Positions 36,059-45,045 of a stretch of DNA of 64,000 nt are shown one piece after another. Positions within the stretch are counted from its first letter, which is position 1. Every line of letters begins with the position of its first letter. A program made the translations under genes and the position numbers. The stretch comes from an uncultured Alphaproteobacteria bacterium (lineage in GTDB: Bacteria; Pseudomonadota; Alphaproteobacteria; HIMB59), in NCBI GenBank assembly GCA_902575725.1, contig CACGSS010000003.1:1-64000 (forward strand), in the 5' to 3' direction. The notes under the pieces were generated by a model that was given only the letters and a program-made list of their open reading frames with translations, did no database searches and was not told the DNA's origin.

Positions 36059-36430
36059 TTATACTCTTTTAAAAAATCTAATTTTTTTTCTAACAAATAT
36101 AAAAATTATTATTAGCACAACCAAAGGAGTCCCCCAAAGTAGTATGTGATTTTTAGGTGGACTAAAAGATATTTCTTCACCATAAATTTTGATTAGTTCT
36201 TGATTAATTTCCTCAATGGATATTCCAGAGCTATATTTTTTTTGGATTTGCTCTTTTAAATTTATTGCAAACTCTGTATCAGACTCTTGAATACTCTGAC
36301 CCTCACAAACTAGACATCTGATTGTTTTATAATAATCACTTAGTTCATTTACACCTGCAAAGCTAAGTATAGATATATGAATTATTAAAAATGGTATAAT
36401 TAGTTTATAAATACTTTTCGACATCTTCAT
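36059..36430 (-). CDS. ccmH: Cytochrome c maturation protein CcmH (CycL)
   Basis: A 123-residue protein with an N-terminal signal/anchor (about residues 9-25) and a C-terminal membrane helix (about 95-115). The periplasmic thiol motif is RCLVCEGQSIQES (about residues 40-52), the usual LRCxxC that reduces apocytochrome c. ATG 36430 (or 36424) suits the signal peptide; an in-frame start at 36499 would lie deep in ccmG. It is the last gene of the ccm block, and no ccmI follows. Confidence 0.9.
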   Translation of the reverse strand: MKMSKSIYKLIIPFLIIHISILSFAGVNELSDYYKTIRCLVCEGQSIQESDTEFAINLKEQIQKKYSSGISIEEINQELIKIYGEEISFSPPKNHILLWGTPLVVLIIIFIFVRKKIRFFKRV

Positions 36431-36887
36431 AAAATAAAGGCCCTTGTATCTTTTTTTGAGTAATTTTATTAACAATAAAGAACGTCTCTGGAACACCAAT
36501 TAAACCCATCTCGTAAGCGATGGTGCCATCATCTCTTAAAATGTATTCAAAAGGATTTCCATGTTCATTAATCCACTCCTTAAAATTCTCTTCATCGTCT
36601 CGAAAATTAATACCAATAATTTTTACGCCTTTTTTTTTCATTTCCATTAACAAAGGGTGCTCCAATAAGCATGGCTTACACCAAGAAGCAAAAAAATTAA
36701 CAATGTAAAATTCACCTAATGTATTTTCATTAATTAACTTATTGTTGAAGAAGTCTGGTGTTTCAAATATTAAACTCGATACCTCATCTCTTGAATTATT
36801 TTTGTTAGTTGATTGATTAAAGTAAAATAACACACTTACGATTAACACCACCAATCCAACTATAGGTAATAAAAGAAACCTCTTCAT
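36405..36887 (-). CDS. ccmG: Thiol:disulfide interchange protein CcmG/DsbE
   Basis: A 160-residue membrane-anchored thioredoxin. The anchor lies at about residues 5-22. The active site is FFASWCKPCLLEHP (about residues 65-78), and the family acidic and cis-Pro features are in GINFRDDEENF and IGVPETFFI. It keeps CcmH and apocytochrome cysteines reduced. It overlaps ccmF by 4 bp. Confidence 0.94.
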   Translation of the reverse strand: MKRFLLLPIVGLVVLIVSVLFYFNQSTNKNNSRDEVSSLIFETPDFFNNKLINENTLGEFYIVNFFASWCKPCLLEHPLLMEMKKKGVKIIGINFRDDEENFKEWINEHGNPFEYILRDDGTIAYEMGLIGVPETFFIVNKITQKKIQGPLFYEDVEKYL

Positions 36888-38716
36888 CGTTTTTTAACAA
36901 TTGATAAAAATATTGAAAAAACAAGCATAATGGCACTCAACCATAATAAATTTATAAATGGTTTATATACTAAATTGATACCTACCTTATCGCTCTCAAT
37001 TGTTGATATTGTTGCATAATATTGACTAAAAAATTTATTTGTAGTACTAACCTCATTTGTAACTTGCCCTGAGGGTTGGTAGATATTTTTTGAAGGTGAG
37101 AGTTCTTTTTCTTTTTCTCCATCAAAAATTAATAAGTCCACTGATATTTTTTGATAATTTTGAAAATCCTCATCTTTAATATTTTTAATTATTGCGGTTT
37201 TATTATTTTTTAGTTTTATTTCATTGGAAGTTTCTTTTTCAAATAGTAGATTTTCTTCATAGTCAAATTGTTCTGTATATACAGCTGCTATTATAAAAAA
37301 ACCAATACTTAAGTGAGCTAGCCATTGAGAGTAAAAATTTATATTTTTATTAAAATTTGTTTTTAAAACTAAAATACTTTTCAAAAATAATGGACTTGTA
37401 ATAAAAACACTAAGCGCAAAATAAAAATTATTAAAAAAATAAAAAGATACTAAGGATATTAATAATGAAAAAGTTATTATAAATGGTAATTGTTTATCCT
37501 TTTTTTCATGTCTTCCCCAATTTATCTGTGGTGCAAATGCCATGAATAAAATTAATGGAGCTAGTAACAAATTAAATGCGAAATTATAATATGGTGCGCC
37601 AACTGACACTGATGTTTTAAGAATCATTTCGCTAAACAATGGATAAACTGTTCCAATGAAGACAACTAGTGCAGAACAAATAAAAAATATATTATTTAAT
37701 AAAAGAAAACTCTCTCTGCTAAGTAAATTAAAAGAGTCTTCATTGAAATTAGAAATACTTTTTATATTTAGCCTTACTGTAATAGCTAGCAAATATGTGA
37801 TTATAATAATCAAAAATAATCCTCTAAGTGGGTCTGTCGCAAAACTATGCACAGATACAATTAAATTTGAACGTACTAAAAAAGTTCCGAACACTGATGC
37901 AATGAAACAGTAAAGCCCTAAATTTAGGCTCCATAGTTTTAGTTGGTTACTTTTGATTGAAACTTGAAGAGAATGTATCAAGGCGGTATTTAATAACCAT
38001 GGTATTAATGAGATGTTTTCTACTGGATCCCAAAACCACCAACCTCCCCACCCTAGTTCTGAATATGCCCAGTACGAACCCAAAACTATTCCTCCAGTTA
38101 AAAAAAACCATGAAATTTTTGACCAAATCAACATTTCTTTGAATAATTTATCTGAAAAGTTTTTACTGACTAGCATATGTGCAGATATCACGAAGGGAAT
38201 AATTAAACCAATATATCCTAAGAACAATGTTGGAGGATGAATTACAAATAAAAAATGTTGCAAGATTGGATTTAGGCCCAAGCCCAAAACATTTTCATTT
38301 GCTTCTACATAAGTAAATGGATTTGAGCTAACTAATACATAAAGAACAAATAAAGTTGATATAAATAATATATTTTTATGAATCTCTACAGTTTGATTTT
38401 TATAAAGGAAAAAAACTCCAAATAAGTTAATTAAAAAAACCCATAATAAAATTGATCCCTCATGACTACCCCAGGCAGATGTCACTTTATAAAAAATAGG
38501 ATCATCAACATAAGAATTTTCGACAACGTTCAATAAAGTGAAATCTGAAATTGAAAATGCATATACTAAAAGACCAAAGGGAATGAGGTTCATAAAATAA
38601 ATTAATTTTAAAGAAGAAGTAGTTGATGGAATTACTTTCTTTAATAAATTTATATAAAACAAGATAGTTAGCACTAATGAAATATAAATAAAGCTATTAC
38701 CTAAATAAGATATCAA
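36884..38716 (-). CDS. ccmF: Heme lyase subunit CcmF
   Basis: A 610-residue polytopic protein with about 14 hydrophobic helices. The periplasmic WWD heme-binding motif reads GWGGWWFWDPVENISLIPW (about residues 226-244). Flanking histidines lie in FLFVIHPPTLFLGY (near 155) and SVHSFATDP (near 286). It joins heme from CcmE to cytochrome c with CcmH. It directly abuts ccmE, with no bases between. Confidence 0.96.
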   Translation of the reverse strand: MISYLGNSFIYISLVLTILFYINLLKKVIPSTTSSLKLIYFMNLIPFGLLVYAFSISDFTLLNVVENSYVDDPIFYKVTSAWGSHEGSILLWVFLINLFGVFFLYKNQTVEIHKNILFISTLFVLYVLVSSNPFTYVEANENVLGLGLNPILQHFLFVIHPPTLFLGYIGLIIPFVISAHMLVSKNFSDKLFKEMLIWSKISWFFLTGGIVLGSYWAYSELGWGGWWFWDPVENISLIPWLLNTALIHSLQVSIKSNQLKLWSLNLGLYCFIASVFGTFLVRSNLIVSVHSFATDPLRGLFLIIIITYLLAITVRLNIKSISNFNEDSFNLLSRESFLLLNNIFFICSALVVFIGTVYPLFSEMILKTSVSVGAPYYNFAFNLLLAPLILFMAFAPQINWGRHEKKDKQLPFIITFSLLISLVSFYFFNNFYFALSVFITSPLFLKSILVLKTNFNKNINFYSQWLAHLSIGFFIIAAVYTEQFDYEENLLFEKETSNEIKLKNNKTAIIKNIKDEDFQNYQKISVDLLIFDGEKEKELSPSKNIYQPSGQVTNEVSTTNKFFSQYYATISTIESDKVGINLVYKPFINLLWLSAIMLVFSIFLSIVKKR

Positions 38717-39166
38717 TTAATTTCCTCTCCATTTTCCCTCTTCTTTAAGTTTGTCTATAGCGCTTTGGGGCATGTAGTTTTCATCGTGTTTTGCCAAAAC
38801 TATCTCTGCAACAAAAATGTTATCTATAAATTTTCCTTCAACGATAATACCCTTATTTTCTTCTACTAGATTTGGAAGTGTTTTAGAAAATACAACATTT
38901 ACAGAATTTTGATTTTGATCAACTACTTCAAAAATCCAGTTTCCATCTAAAAATTTTAAACTATTTGTTTTAACAAGCCCCCCAACCCTTAAATACTTAT
39001 TTTCTATCCCATCCATACTTTTTAGATCAGTTGGTTCAACAAAATATGCAATTTGATCTTTTAAAGAATAACTAATTAAAAATATAGAAGCAGAAAAGCA
39101 GGCGAATATTATTAGTAAAAAAATAAATCGCTTTTTTATTTGATTATTTAATTTGATTATGTGCAC
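38717..39166 (-). CDS. ccmE: Periplasmic heme chaperone CcmE
   Basis: A 149-residue anchored beta-barrel protein. The membrane anchor is at about residues 12-34. The heme-linking His lies in VLAKHDENYMP (near residue 131, HxxxY pattern). The start is GTG 39166, inside the 3' end of ccmD. Confidence 0.94.
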   Translation of the reverse strand: MHIIKLNNQIKKRFIFLLIIFACFSASIFLISYSLKDQIAYFVEPTDLKSMDGIENKYLRVGGLVKTNSLKFLDGNWIFEVVDQNQNSVNVVFSKTLPNLVEENKGIIVEGKFIDNIFVAEIVLAKHDENYMPQSAIDKLKEEGKWRGN

Positions 39167-39275
39167 TAACCATATTAAAGACTTTTTTCTTAAGCAGCAT
39201 AATTACAATCGTTGTCACAGCACAGACGAACCCAAAAAATCCATAGCAAACTAAAACGAACTCTAAACTAGTCAT
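39144..39275 (-). CDS. ccmD: Heme exporter protein CcmD (43 residues)
   Basis: A short gene on the minus strand from ATG 39275 to TAA 39144. It encodes one hydrophobic helix (about residues 5-28) followed by a basic KKKVF stretch, the CcmD plan. It overlaps the ccmC stop by 8 bp and the ccmE start by 23 bp, exactly where ccmD belongs between them. CcmD helps release heme-loaded CcmE from CcmABC. Confidence 0.85.
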   Translation of the reverse strand: MTSLEFVLVCYGFFGFVCAVTTIVIMLLKKKVFNMVSAHNQIK

Positions 39276-39975
39276 TAAGTAGTATAGATCTCTCCATTCT
39301 TCTTTTTTCTACAATTATATAAAAAATGTTAGAAAACCAAAATATTGTAAGCATCAAAATACCAAAAAAACTCACTAATAATGTAATTAAATAGTCATTA
39401 GTCATACTGGGTCCTCCCATTCTTAAAACACTACTTTCTTGATGAAGAGTAGTCCACCAATCAACAGAAAATTTAACTATAGGCAGATTCACCAGTCCTA
39501 TTATCGCCAAAATTGAGGCTGCAAAATCCGCTTTTTGGAAGTGTTCAAATGAATGTAATAGAAGAATGTGACCTAAGTAAATGAAAGCTAAAATTAACAT
39601 TGAAGTTAGCCTCGCATCCCATACCCAATACGCTCCCCATGTCAAATTTCCCCATATCGAACCAGTAACTAAAACGATAATGCTCATTATCAATCCTATC
39701 GGAGATAAAGATCTCGCAACTGTGAATGCCGTTGGGGATTTAAATATTAAGCCAATGATACTGCTTACTCCCATCGCTAGAAAAATTGCCAATGATAACC
39801 AAGCAGTTGGAACGTGGATAAACATTATTTTGAATGAGATACCTTGATAATAATCATTTTCTAAAAATATAATAAGAAAAATAGAAACACTTATTAATGC
39901 AAGTGATAATAAAATAACATATCTAGATAGAGACATCATAAAATTAGAGAGTGTATTTGGAGTTATGGCAAACAT
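39268..39975 (-). CDS. ccmC: Heme exporter CcmC
   Basis: A 235-residue protein with six hydrophobic helices. The WWD-type motif is WGAYWVWDARLTSMLIL (about residues 112-128). Heme-side histidines lie in IMFIHVPTAWL (near 51) and TLHQESSVLRMG (near 170). It loads heme onto CcmE. It overlaps ccmB by one base and ccmD by 8 bp. Confidence 0.95.
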   Translation of the reverse strand: MFAITPNTLSNFMMSLSRYVILLSLALISVSIFLIIFLENDYYQGISFKIMFIHVPTAWLSLAIFLAMGVSSIIGLIFKSPTAFTVARSLSPIGLIMSIIVLVTGSIWGNLTWGAYWVWDARLTSMLILAFIYLGHILLLHSFEHFQKADFAASILAIIGLVNLPIVKFSVDWWTTLHQESSVLRMGGPSMTNDYLITLLVSFFGILMLTIFWFSNIFYIIVEKRRMERSILLND

Positions 39976-40634
39976 TAGACTGATAGTTTTTTTAGTGCAA
40001 AACTAGTTAGCAAAGGCGAAAAGGCCAAATTCAATAAAAAATAAGCTACAAAAAATAAATACATTCTGCCTGTATTAAAATCAATTAAATCAGTTATTGC
40101 CATAGAAAATATAAGAATAGGGACAAAAAGAGGCAATGTTAAAATACTTGTAAGTGAGAGTTTATTACTCTTAGAGATGGTTATAGAGGCAGTCATTGAA
40201 GCTATAAAAATAATACTTAAAAGTGAGAGCGCTAGAAGGACATTTATCTTTAGCAAATAAGTTAGATCGATACTTAAAATAATCAAAATTAGTGGTGAGA
40301 ATATAATGAAAAAAATAATTAAATTGAAATAGATCATCATATTTTTAACAAAAACAATTATCTCTAGAGAGAAAGGAGATAGAAGATACTGATGAATTTT
40401 TGCTTCATCAAAATCTTGGCCATAAATCTTTTCAACTTTAAATAATGAAATAAAAAAAATCATAATATACAAGAAGGATAACGGAGCATTAATTCCCATT
40501 GACTGATGCTTTAATGATAACGCGAAAATGGTACACGAAATAATTAATAAACAATATAGAACAAAACTGTATACACTCCCTTTGAGCATAAGTTGAAATT
40601 CACTTAAAATTAATTTTAAAAAATTTTTTATCAT
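39975..40634 (-). CDS. ccmB: Heme exporter membrane subunit CcmB
   Basis: A 219-residue protein with six hydrophobic helices and no long soluble domains. The family landmark 'D...G......LSPFSLE..V..K' is visible near residues 75-95 (DFDEAKIHQYLLSPFSLEI), as is LTLPLFVPILIFS (near 170). It forms an ABC complex with CcmA. It overlaps ccmA by 4 bp. Confidence 0.9.
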   Translation of the reverse strand: MIKNFLKLILSEFQLMLKGSVYSFVLYCLLIISCTIFALSLKHQSMGINAPLSFLYIMIFFISLFKVEKIYGQDFDEAKIHQYLLSPFSLEIIVFVKNMMIYFNLIIFFIIFSPLILIILSIDLTYLLKINVLLALSLLSIIFIASMTASITISKSNKLSLTSILTLPLFVPILIFSMAITDLIDFNTGRMYLFFVAYFLLNLAFSPLLTSFALKKLSV

Positions 40635-41233
40635 GTCAATTGAAGCGTTTTATAATTATTTAAACTAATATTTTGATGACTTGCTAATATAATTATTCCC
40701 TTATTTTCTAACTTTTTTTCAAATAAACTATTTAAATTTATTATTGTTCTTTCATCTAGTCCACTAAGTGGATCATCTAGTATCCAAACTGGTTTATTAA
40801 CTAACATAAGCAGTAACAATTGAAGTTTTTTCTTCTGACCGTATGAAAGCTGATAAAATTTTTTATCAAGATTTAATTCCTGAAAAAAATAATTTACACT
40901 CTTATCTTTTATAGAATTATCGAATTTCACATTGTGTATTGAAAGCCAGTATTCAATATTTTGATTTAAAGTTAGTGAGTTATGAGCAAAGTTTGTTTCA
41001 CCAATATATAAAAAATGTTGAGAAGCAATATGGTTATCAATTACTAGATTATTGTAAGTTATGCTGCCATCTAATGGATCTATAAAATTGACGATGTTAG
41101 TGAGTAGGGTTGTTTTGCCAATACCATTCGCTCCCTGAACGAGTAACAATTCCCCAGGACGTAATTTAAAACTTATGTTTTTGTAAATAAGAGCATTACC
41201 CCTAGCAAAAGATAAGTTGTTAACTTCTATCAT
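40631..41233 (-). CDS. ccmA: Heme exporter ATP-binding protein CcmA
   Basis: A 200-residue ABC ATPase. Walker A is VQGANGIGKTTLL (about residues 33-45), the signature LSYGQKKKLQLLLLM (near 127) and Walker B WILDDPLSGLDERT (near 148). It powers release of heme-CcmE from CcmCD. ATG 41233 lies directly against the T run of the terminator of the upstream H1-like gene, so no separate ribosome site or promoter of normal spacing is visible. Confidence 0.94.
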   Translation of the reverse strand: MIEVNNLSFARGNALIYKNISFKLRPGELLLVQGANGIGKTTLLTNIVNFIDPLDGSITYNNLVIDNHIASQHFLYIGETNFAHNSLTLNQNIEYWLSIHNVKFDNSIKDKSVNYFFQELNLDKKFYQLSYGQKKKLQLLLLMLVNKPVWILDDPLSGLDERTIINLNSLFEKKLENKGIIILASHQNISLNNYKTLQLT

Positions 41234-41265
41234 AAAAAAAAAGCGGGTGATTATAACCCGCTTTT
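41234..41265 (-). terminator. Rho-independent terminator of the H1-like gene, touching ccmA
   Basis: On the minus strand AAAAGCGGGT pairs with ACCCGCTTTT around a 7-nt loop (41249-41255). It is followed by a T run encoded by As at 41234-41242. It is about 30 bp after the H1-like stop. The last T is immediately followed by the ccmA ATG. Confidence 0.88.
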
Positions 41266-41294
41266 GATGTTTTAAATATTTAAAACTTAGAAAA

Positions 41295-41603
41295 TTATCT
41301 TCTTTTTCTAGAAGCTTTTCTCTTTTTAGGAGCTGCTTTCTTTTTTGCAGCCTTCCTTTTCTTAGGAGCTGCTTTTTTCTTTGCAGCTTTCCTTTTCTTA
41401 GGAGCTGCCTTTTTCCTTTTCTTAGGAGCTGCTTTTTTCTTTGCAGCCTTCCTTTTCTTAGGAGCTGCTTTTTTCTTTGCAGCTTTCCTTCTTACAGCTT
41501 TTTTCTTAGTGGCTTTTTTCTTCTTAGGAGCTGCTTTCTTTTTTGCAGCTTTCCTTTTCTTAGGAGCTGCTTTTTTCTTTGCAGCTTTTCTCTTTTTAGC
41601 CAT
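41295..41603 (-). CDS. Lysine/alanine-rich histone H1-like protein
   Basis: A 102-residue, extremely basic protein made almost wholly of K, R, A and P. The 12-residue unit AAKKKAAPKKRK recurs, with AAKKKAAP found six times. It resembles the tails of AlgP and other bacterial H1-like proteins, which bind DNA non-specifically. The strong Shine-Dalgarno AAGGAGG, its own promoter candidate and its own terminator suggest high, independent expression. There is no folded domain. It may be a nucleoid protein. Confidence 0.85.
   Translation of the reverse strand: MAKKRKAAKKKAAPKKRKAAKKKAAPKKKKATKKKAVRRKAAKKKAAPKKRKAAKKKAAPKKRKKAAPKKRKAAKKKAAPKKRKAAKKKAAPKKRKASRKRR
41300..41600 (-). repeat. 36-bp tandem repeats inside the H1-like gene
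   Basis: Near-identical 36-bp units encode the 12-residue motif and make up almost the whole gene. One unit is shortened to 24 bp (KAAPKKRK) and one has diverged (ATKKKAVRRK). Such arrays change copy number easily by slippage, so length may vary between strains. Confidence 0.85.
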
Positions 41604-41624
41604 TATAGCCTCCTTACTTTTTAC

Positions 41625-41641
41625 ACTTACTAGTAAGTATA
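41625..41641 (-). promoter_or_regulatory. Palindrome overlapping a -10 box of the H1-like gene
   Basis: ACTTACTAGTAAGT (41625-41638) is a perfect 14-bp palindrome. On the minus strand TATACT (41641-41636) overlaps it and is well placed as a -10 box, about 33 bp before the ATG. No good -35 box is seen. It may be an operator for a regulator controlling this gene. Confidence 0.4.
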
Positions 41642-41736
41642 AAACGAATATCTAATAATATTCATTTTCTTAAAAAAAACTTAAGAAAGTATTTAATTAA
41701 GTCAACATTTTATTTATGGTAACTTCTTTTCATTGA

Positions 41737-44289
41737 ATGAATCAAATTGAAATAATTTTGGGCCCAACAAACACTGGAAAAACATTTTATGCTTTTGAAC
41801 AAATGTTTTCCTTTAAAAACGGCGTTTTTGGTTTCCCTTTAAGGCTTTTAGCAAGAGAAAATTATGATAAGGCATGCAAACTTTATCCAATAAATCAAAT
41901 TGCTTTAATAACTGGTGAAGAAAAAATAATTCCTTCAAATGCAAAATATTTTTTTTGTACTGTCGAATCAATGCCTGATGATTTTTTTGATTTTGTTTGC
42001 GTAGATGAAATTCAATTAGCCTCTGACTATGAAAGGGGACATATTTTTACTCAAAGACTTTTACATTCTCGTGGAGAACAGAAAACTATTTTCCTTGGCT
42101 CTCTTACTATGGAAGACATTATTAGAGAATTAATTCCTGAAGCAAAAATAATCTTTAAAAGTAGGTTTTCAGAATTAAATTTTATAGGTCATAAAAAGAT
42201 TCAAAATGTTAAACCCAGATCAGCAATTATTGCTTTTAATTTAATTGGACTTTACGAAATAGCTGAACAGATAAGGGGCTTAAAAGGAGGTGTAGCTCTT
42301 GTTGCTGGCGCGCTTAGTCCCAAAACAAGAAACTCCCAAGTAAAATTATATGAAGATGGGGAGGTCGATTATATTGTAGCAACTGATGCCATAGGAATGG
42401 GCTTGAATCTAGATATTAACCAAGTCTATTTCTCTGGTCTAGAAAAGTTTGATGGAAAATATGTTCGACCTTTGAATGATATGGAAATTGGTCAAATAGC
42501 AGGAAGAGCTGGTCGGTATACTAAGTCTGGTTATTTTGGCAGTACTCTTGGAGCTAAGTTTACAAATCTAAAGACAATAGAAAATATTCAAGCAAATAAA
42601 TTTGAACCTGTAAAAAAAATATTTTGGAGAAATCATCTTCTATCGTTTAAGTCTGAATATGAATTAGTAAACTCTCTAATAAAAAAACCTGATAATCACT
42701 TATTAATTTTAAAAAAAGATGCTGAGGATCAAAAATTTTTATCTAGGTTTCTAAAAGATAATAAAAAGAAATTTAAATTTGATAATCCTGAAACCTTGAA
42801 AGAATTATGGGACGTTTGTCGAATACCAGATTATCAAAATATATCAGATGAAAAACATGTTGAACTTTTAACAAAAATATTTGATGAACTCCAAAAAAAC
42901 CAATGGTTATTTAGTGATAAATTTTTAGATAATGAAATTTCTTACTTACAAAATTACAACGGGAGTATTGATGATCTAATATACAACTTAAATGAAACAA
43001 GGACCTGGCTATACATTACTAACCAGAAACAATGGATAAGTAACTCTATTTGGGTTGAAATTGTTAAAAATATTGAAAACAAACTGTCTGAAGAGATACA
43101 TTTAAGCTTAATGCAAAAATTTGTCGATAAAAATAAAAGTGAGATGATTCAAAATTTAAATATTAGTGAAAAAAATATATCTTTAACTGATAATAGATAT
43201 GTTAAGATAAAAGATGAGAAAATAGGAGTTATAAAAGGTTTTAAAATTTTTTTTGATGAGAAATATAAAGATATTTTAAATAACAACTACCATAAAATAA
43301 TTAAAGAACAAATTTCCCCAAATATGTCTTTTAACGTTGATAATTTTATAACAGCACCGAACGAAAGTTTGTTAATTGACTCAAACGTAGATGAGAATGG
43401 AAATTTCCAGAATTTATATATTAAATGGGGGGATGCAAATGTAGCAATATTTAAAAAAGGGAGTGATATTACCCATCCTATTTTAGAGCCAATCTTAGAT
43501 GACCTGCTAGTATCCCCTGATCATATTAAAAAAATTCAGTATAAAATTCAAAAATGGTTCGAGGATACTTACCTCTCAAAATTGGATTTATCGCACAAAC
43601 TAAAAAAATTTAATACAAAGCCCCAAGAGAGAAGTTTTATTTTTAAGATCATAGAAAGTCAATACAATCTTTATCAAATAAATATATTAGATGAATTTAA
43701 GTTAATTGATGAACCAAAAAGAAAAGAAATTCATTCCCTAAATTTTAGATTAGGAAAGAATGTTATATTTAATTCTGAATTAATTAGACCCGAATATATG
43801 AAATTAAAGTTTTACCTATGGAATATATACTACATTGAAAATTTAAATATTGATGAATATATTCCAAAAGATGGTAATGCTACTCTTAATGTTAACAGTA
43901 AGTTAAATGAAGAATTATTATCTTTTTTGGGTTTTATTTCTAAAAATGACTTACTAATTAGGCTAGATATTTTTAATGAATTTGAAAAACAGCTATTCAA
44001 AAGAGAAAATAGAGGTCCTTTCTCACTTCCTATGGACTTATCTAATCTTTTAGGAATAAAAAAAAATAAATTAATTAGTATTTTAAAAAGTAGATCTTTT
44101 AATATTCAAGAGGTAGCAGATAATGATTTAATTGTTTCAAAAAAAATTTGTAATAATAAGACATTAGAGTTAAAACAAAATAAAAACAAAAAAGTATTGA
44201 AAAAACCATCAAAAAAAGTAAAAAAACCCTCATCAAAAAAATTATTTAATAACCCTTTTGACCAATTAAAAAATATCAATGTTAAATAA
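41737..44289 (+). CDS. SUV3-like DEx-box RNA/DNA helicase
   Basis: An 850-residue helicase resembling mitochondrial SUV3 and its alphaproteobacterial relatives. Walker A is ILGPTNTGKTFYA (about residues 6-18), the DEx-box is FVCVDEIQLA (near 87), ATDAIGMGLNLDI lies near 215 and motif VI is QIAGRAGRYTKSG (near 251). Long helical regions follow. The last 40 residues are lysine-rich (KKVLKKPSKKVKKPSSKK). In mitochondria SUV3 works with PNPase in RNA turnover; its bacterial role is unclear. It overlaps terB-like downstream by 11 bp. Confidence 0.9.
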   Translation: MNQIEIILGPTNTGKTFYAFEQMFSFKNGVFGFPLRLLARENYDKACKLYPINQIALITGEEKIIPSNAKYFFCTVESMPDDFFDFVCVDEIQLASDYERGHIFTQRLLHSRGEQKTIFLGSLTMEDIIRELIPEAKIIFKSRFSELNFIGHKKIQNVKPRSAIIAFNLIGLYEIAEQIRGLKGGVALVAGALSPKTRNSQVKLYEDGEVDYIVATDAIGMGLNLDINQVYFSGLEKFDGKYVRPLNDMEIGQIAGRAGRYTKSGYFGSTLGAKFTNLKTIENIQANKFEPVKKIFWRNHLLSFKSEYELVNSLIKKPDNHLLILKKDAEDQKFLSRFLKDNKKKFKFDNPETLKELWDVCRIPDYQNISDEKHVELLTKIFDELQKNQWLFSDKFLDNEISYLQNYNGSIDDLIYNLNETRTWLYITNQKQWISNSIWVEIVKNIENKLSEEIHLSLMQKFVDKNKSEMIQNLNISEKNISLTDNRYVKIKDEKIGVIKGFKIFFDEKYKDILNNNYHKIIKEQISPNMSFNVDNFITAPNESLLIDSNVDENGNFQNLYIKWGDANVAIFKKGSDITHPILEPILDDLLVSPDHIKKIQYKIQKWFEDTYLSKLDLSHKLKKFNTKPQERSFIFKIIESQYNLYQINILDEFKLIDEPKRKEIHSLNFRLGKNVIFNSELIRPEYMKLKFYLWNIYYIENLNIDEYIPKDGNATLNVNSKLNEELLSFLGFISKNDLLIRLDIFNEFEKQLFKRENRGPFSLPMDLSNLLGIKKNKLISILKSRSFNIQEVADNDLIVSKKICNNKTLELKQNKNKKVLKKPSKKVKKPSSKKLFNNPFDQLKNINVK

Positions 44290-44716
44290 ATTCTTTCAAT
44301 CCTTTAATGAAAAAAAGGATACAAATGATGATCACTCTTTTGAATCAGATTTATATAACCTTATTTATGAAATTATCATTGCAGACCACGAAATTTCGGA
44401 ACAAGAAATTAATTTTGCCTCTGAGTTAGTAGAATTTTACTTCAGAATACCAATTCAGAATAATAAAGAGCAATTTAATAAACTTGTTAATCAACAACAT
44501 TTCAACACCGACTTATCTCAGTTTTCATACAGACTTAAAACATCGCTAAGTTACAAACAAAGAATGGATGTAATTTTAATTTGTTGGCAAGTTTTAATGA
44601 TTGATGGAAAAGATGATCAGCTTGAGGTTTCTACTGTTAGAAAAATATCAACATTACTTGGCCTAGAAGATAAAGATTTTATATTGATTAGAAATAGAGT
44701 AAAAGACAGCCTATGA
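44279..44716 (+). CDS. TerB-family protein
   Basis: A 145-residue all-helical protein. Its two halves carry the TerB-type acidic signatures: [20 protein letters not shown] (near residue 30) and [14 protein letters not shown] near residue 105. TerB-like domains are found in stress and metal-response proteins, but this stand-alone type has no settled function. It overlaps the SUV3-like helicase and the ferredoxin gene (4 bp), so the three are probably co-translated. Confidence 0.82.
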   Translation: MLNKFFQSFNEKKDTNDDHSFESDLYNLIYEIIIADHEISEQEINFASELVEFYFRIPIQNNKEQFNKLVNQQHFNTDLSQFSYRLKTSLSYKQRMDVILICWQVLMIDGKDDQLEVSTVRKISTLLGLEDKDFILIRNRVKDSL

Positions 44717-45045
44717 CATATCTAGTTAATGATAAGTGTATCAAATGTAAATACATGGATTGTGTTGAGGTATGTCCTGTGGATTGCTTTTACGAAGGTG
44801 AAAATATGCTTGTTATTAATCCAGATGAATGTATCGACTGCGGAGTATGTGAACCGGAATGCCCTGTTGAAGCGATTATCCCAGATGACTTGGACGATGG
44901 TACAAAGTGGTTAGATATAAACGAAAAATATTCACAAGTTTGGCCTAATATTAAAACAAAAAAGGATGCCCCCACTGATGCAAAAGATTGGGAGGGTGTA
45001 GAAAATAAATTTGAAGATCACTTTAGTGAAAAAGGAGCCGATTAA
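44713..45045 (+). CDS. fdxA: 7Fe ferredoxin FdxA
   Basis: A 110-residue ferredoxin. [18 protein letters not shown] and [16 protein letters not shown] (both within residues 9-57) give the 3Fe-4S plus 4Fe-4S pattern of the FdxA type, with an acidic C-terminal extension. An fdxA-carD pairing is common in alphaproteobacteria and holds here; the carD start overlaps by one base. The electron partner is unknown. Confidence 0.93.
   Translation: MTYLVNDKCIKCKYMDCVEVCPVDCFYEGENMLVINPDECIDCGVCEPECPVEAIIPDDLDDGTKWLDINEKYSQVWPNIKTKKDAPTDAKDWEGVENKFEDHFSEKGAD

Noticed and set aside
41295..41603. The 36-bp repeats as a CRISPR array
   Set aside because: There are no unique spacers between the units, and the repeats are in frame in one reading frame with a strong ribosome site and terminator.
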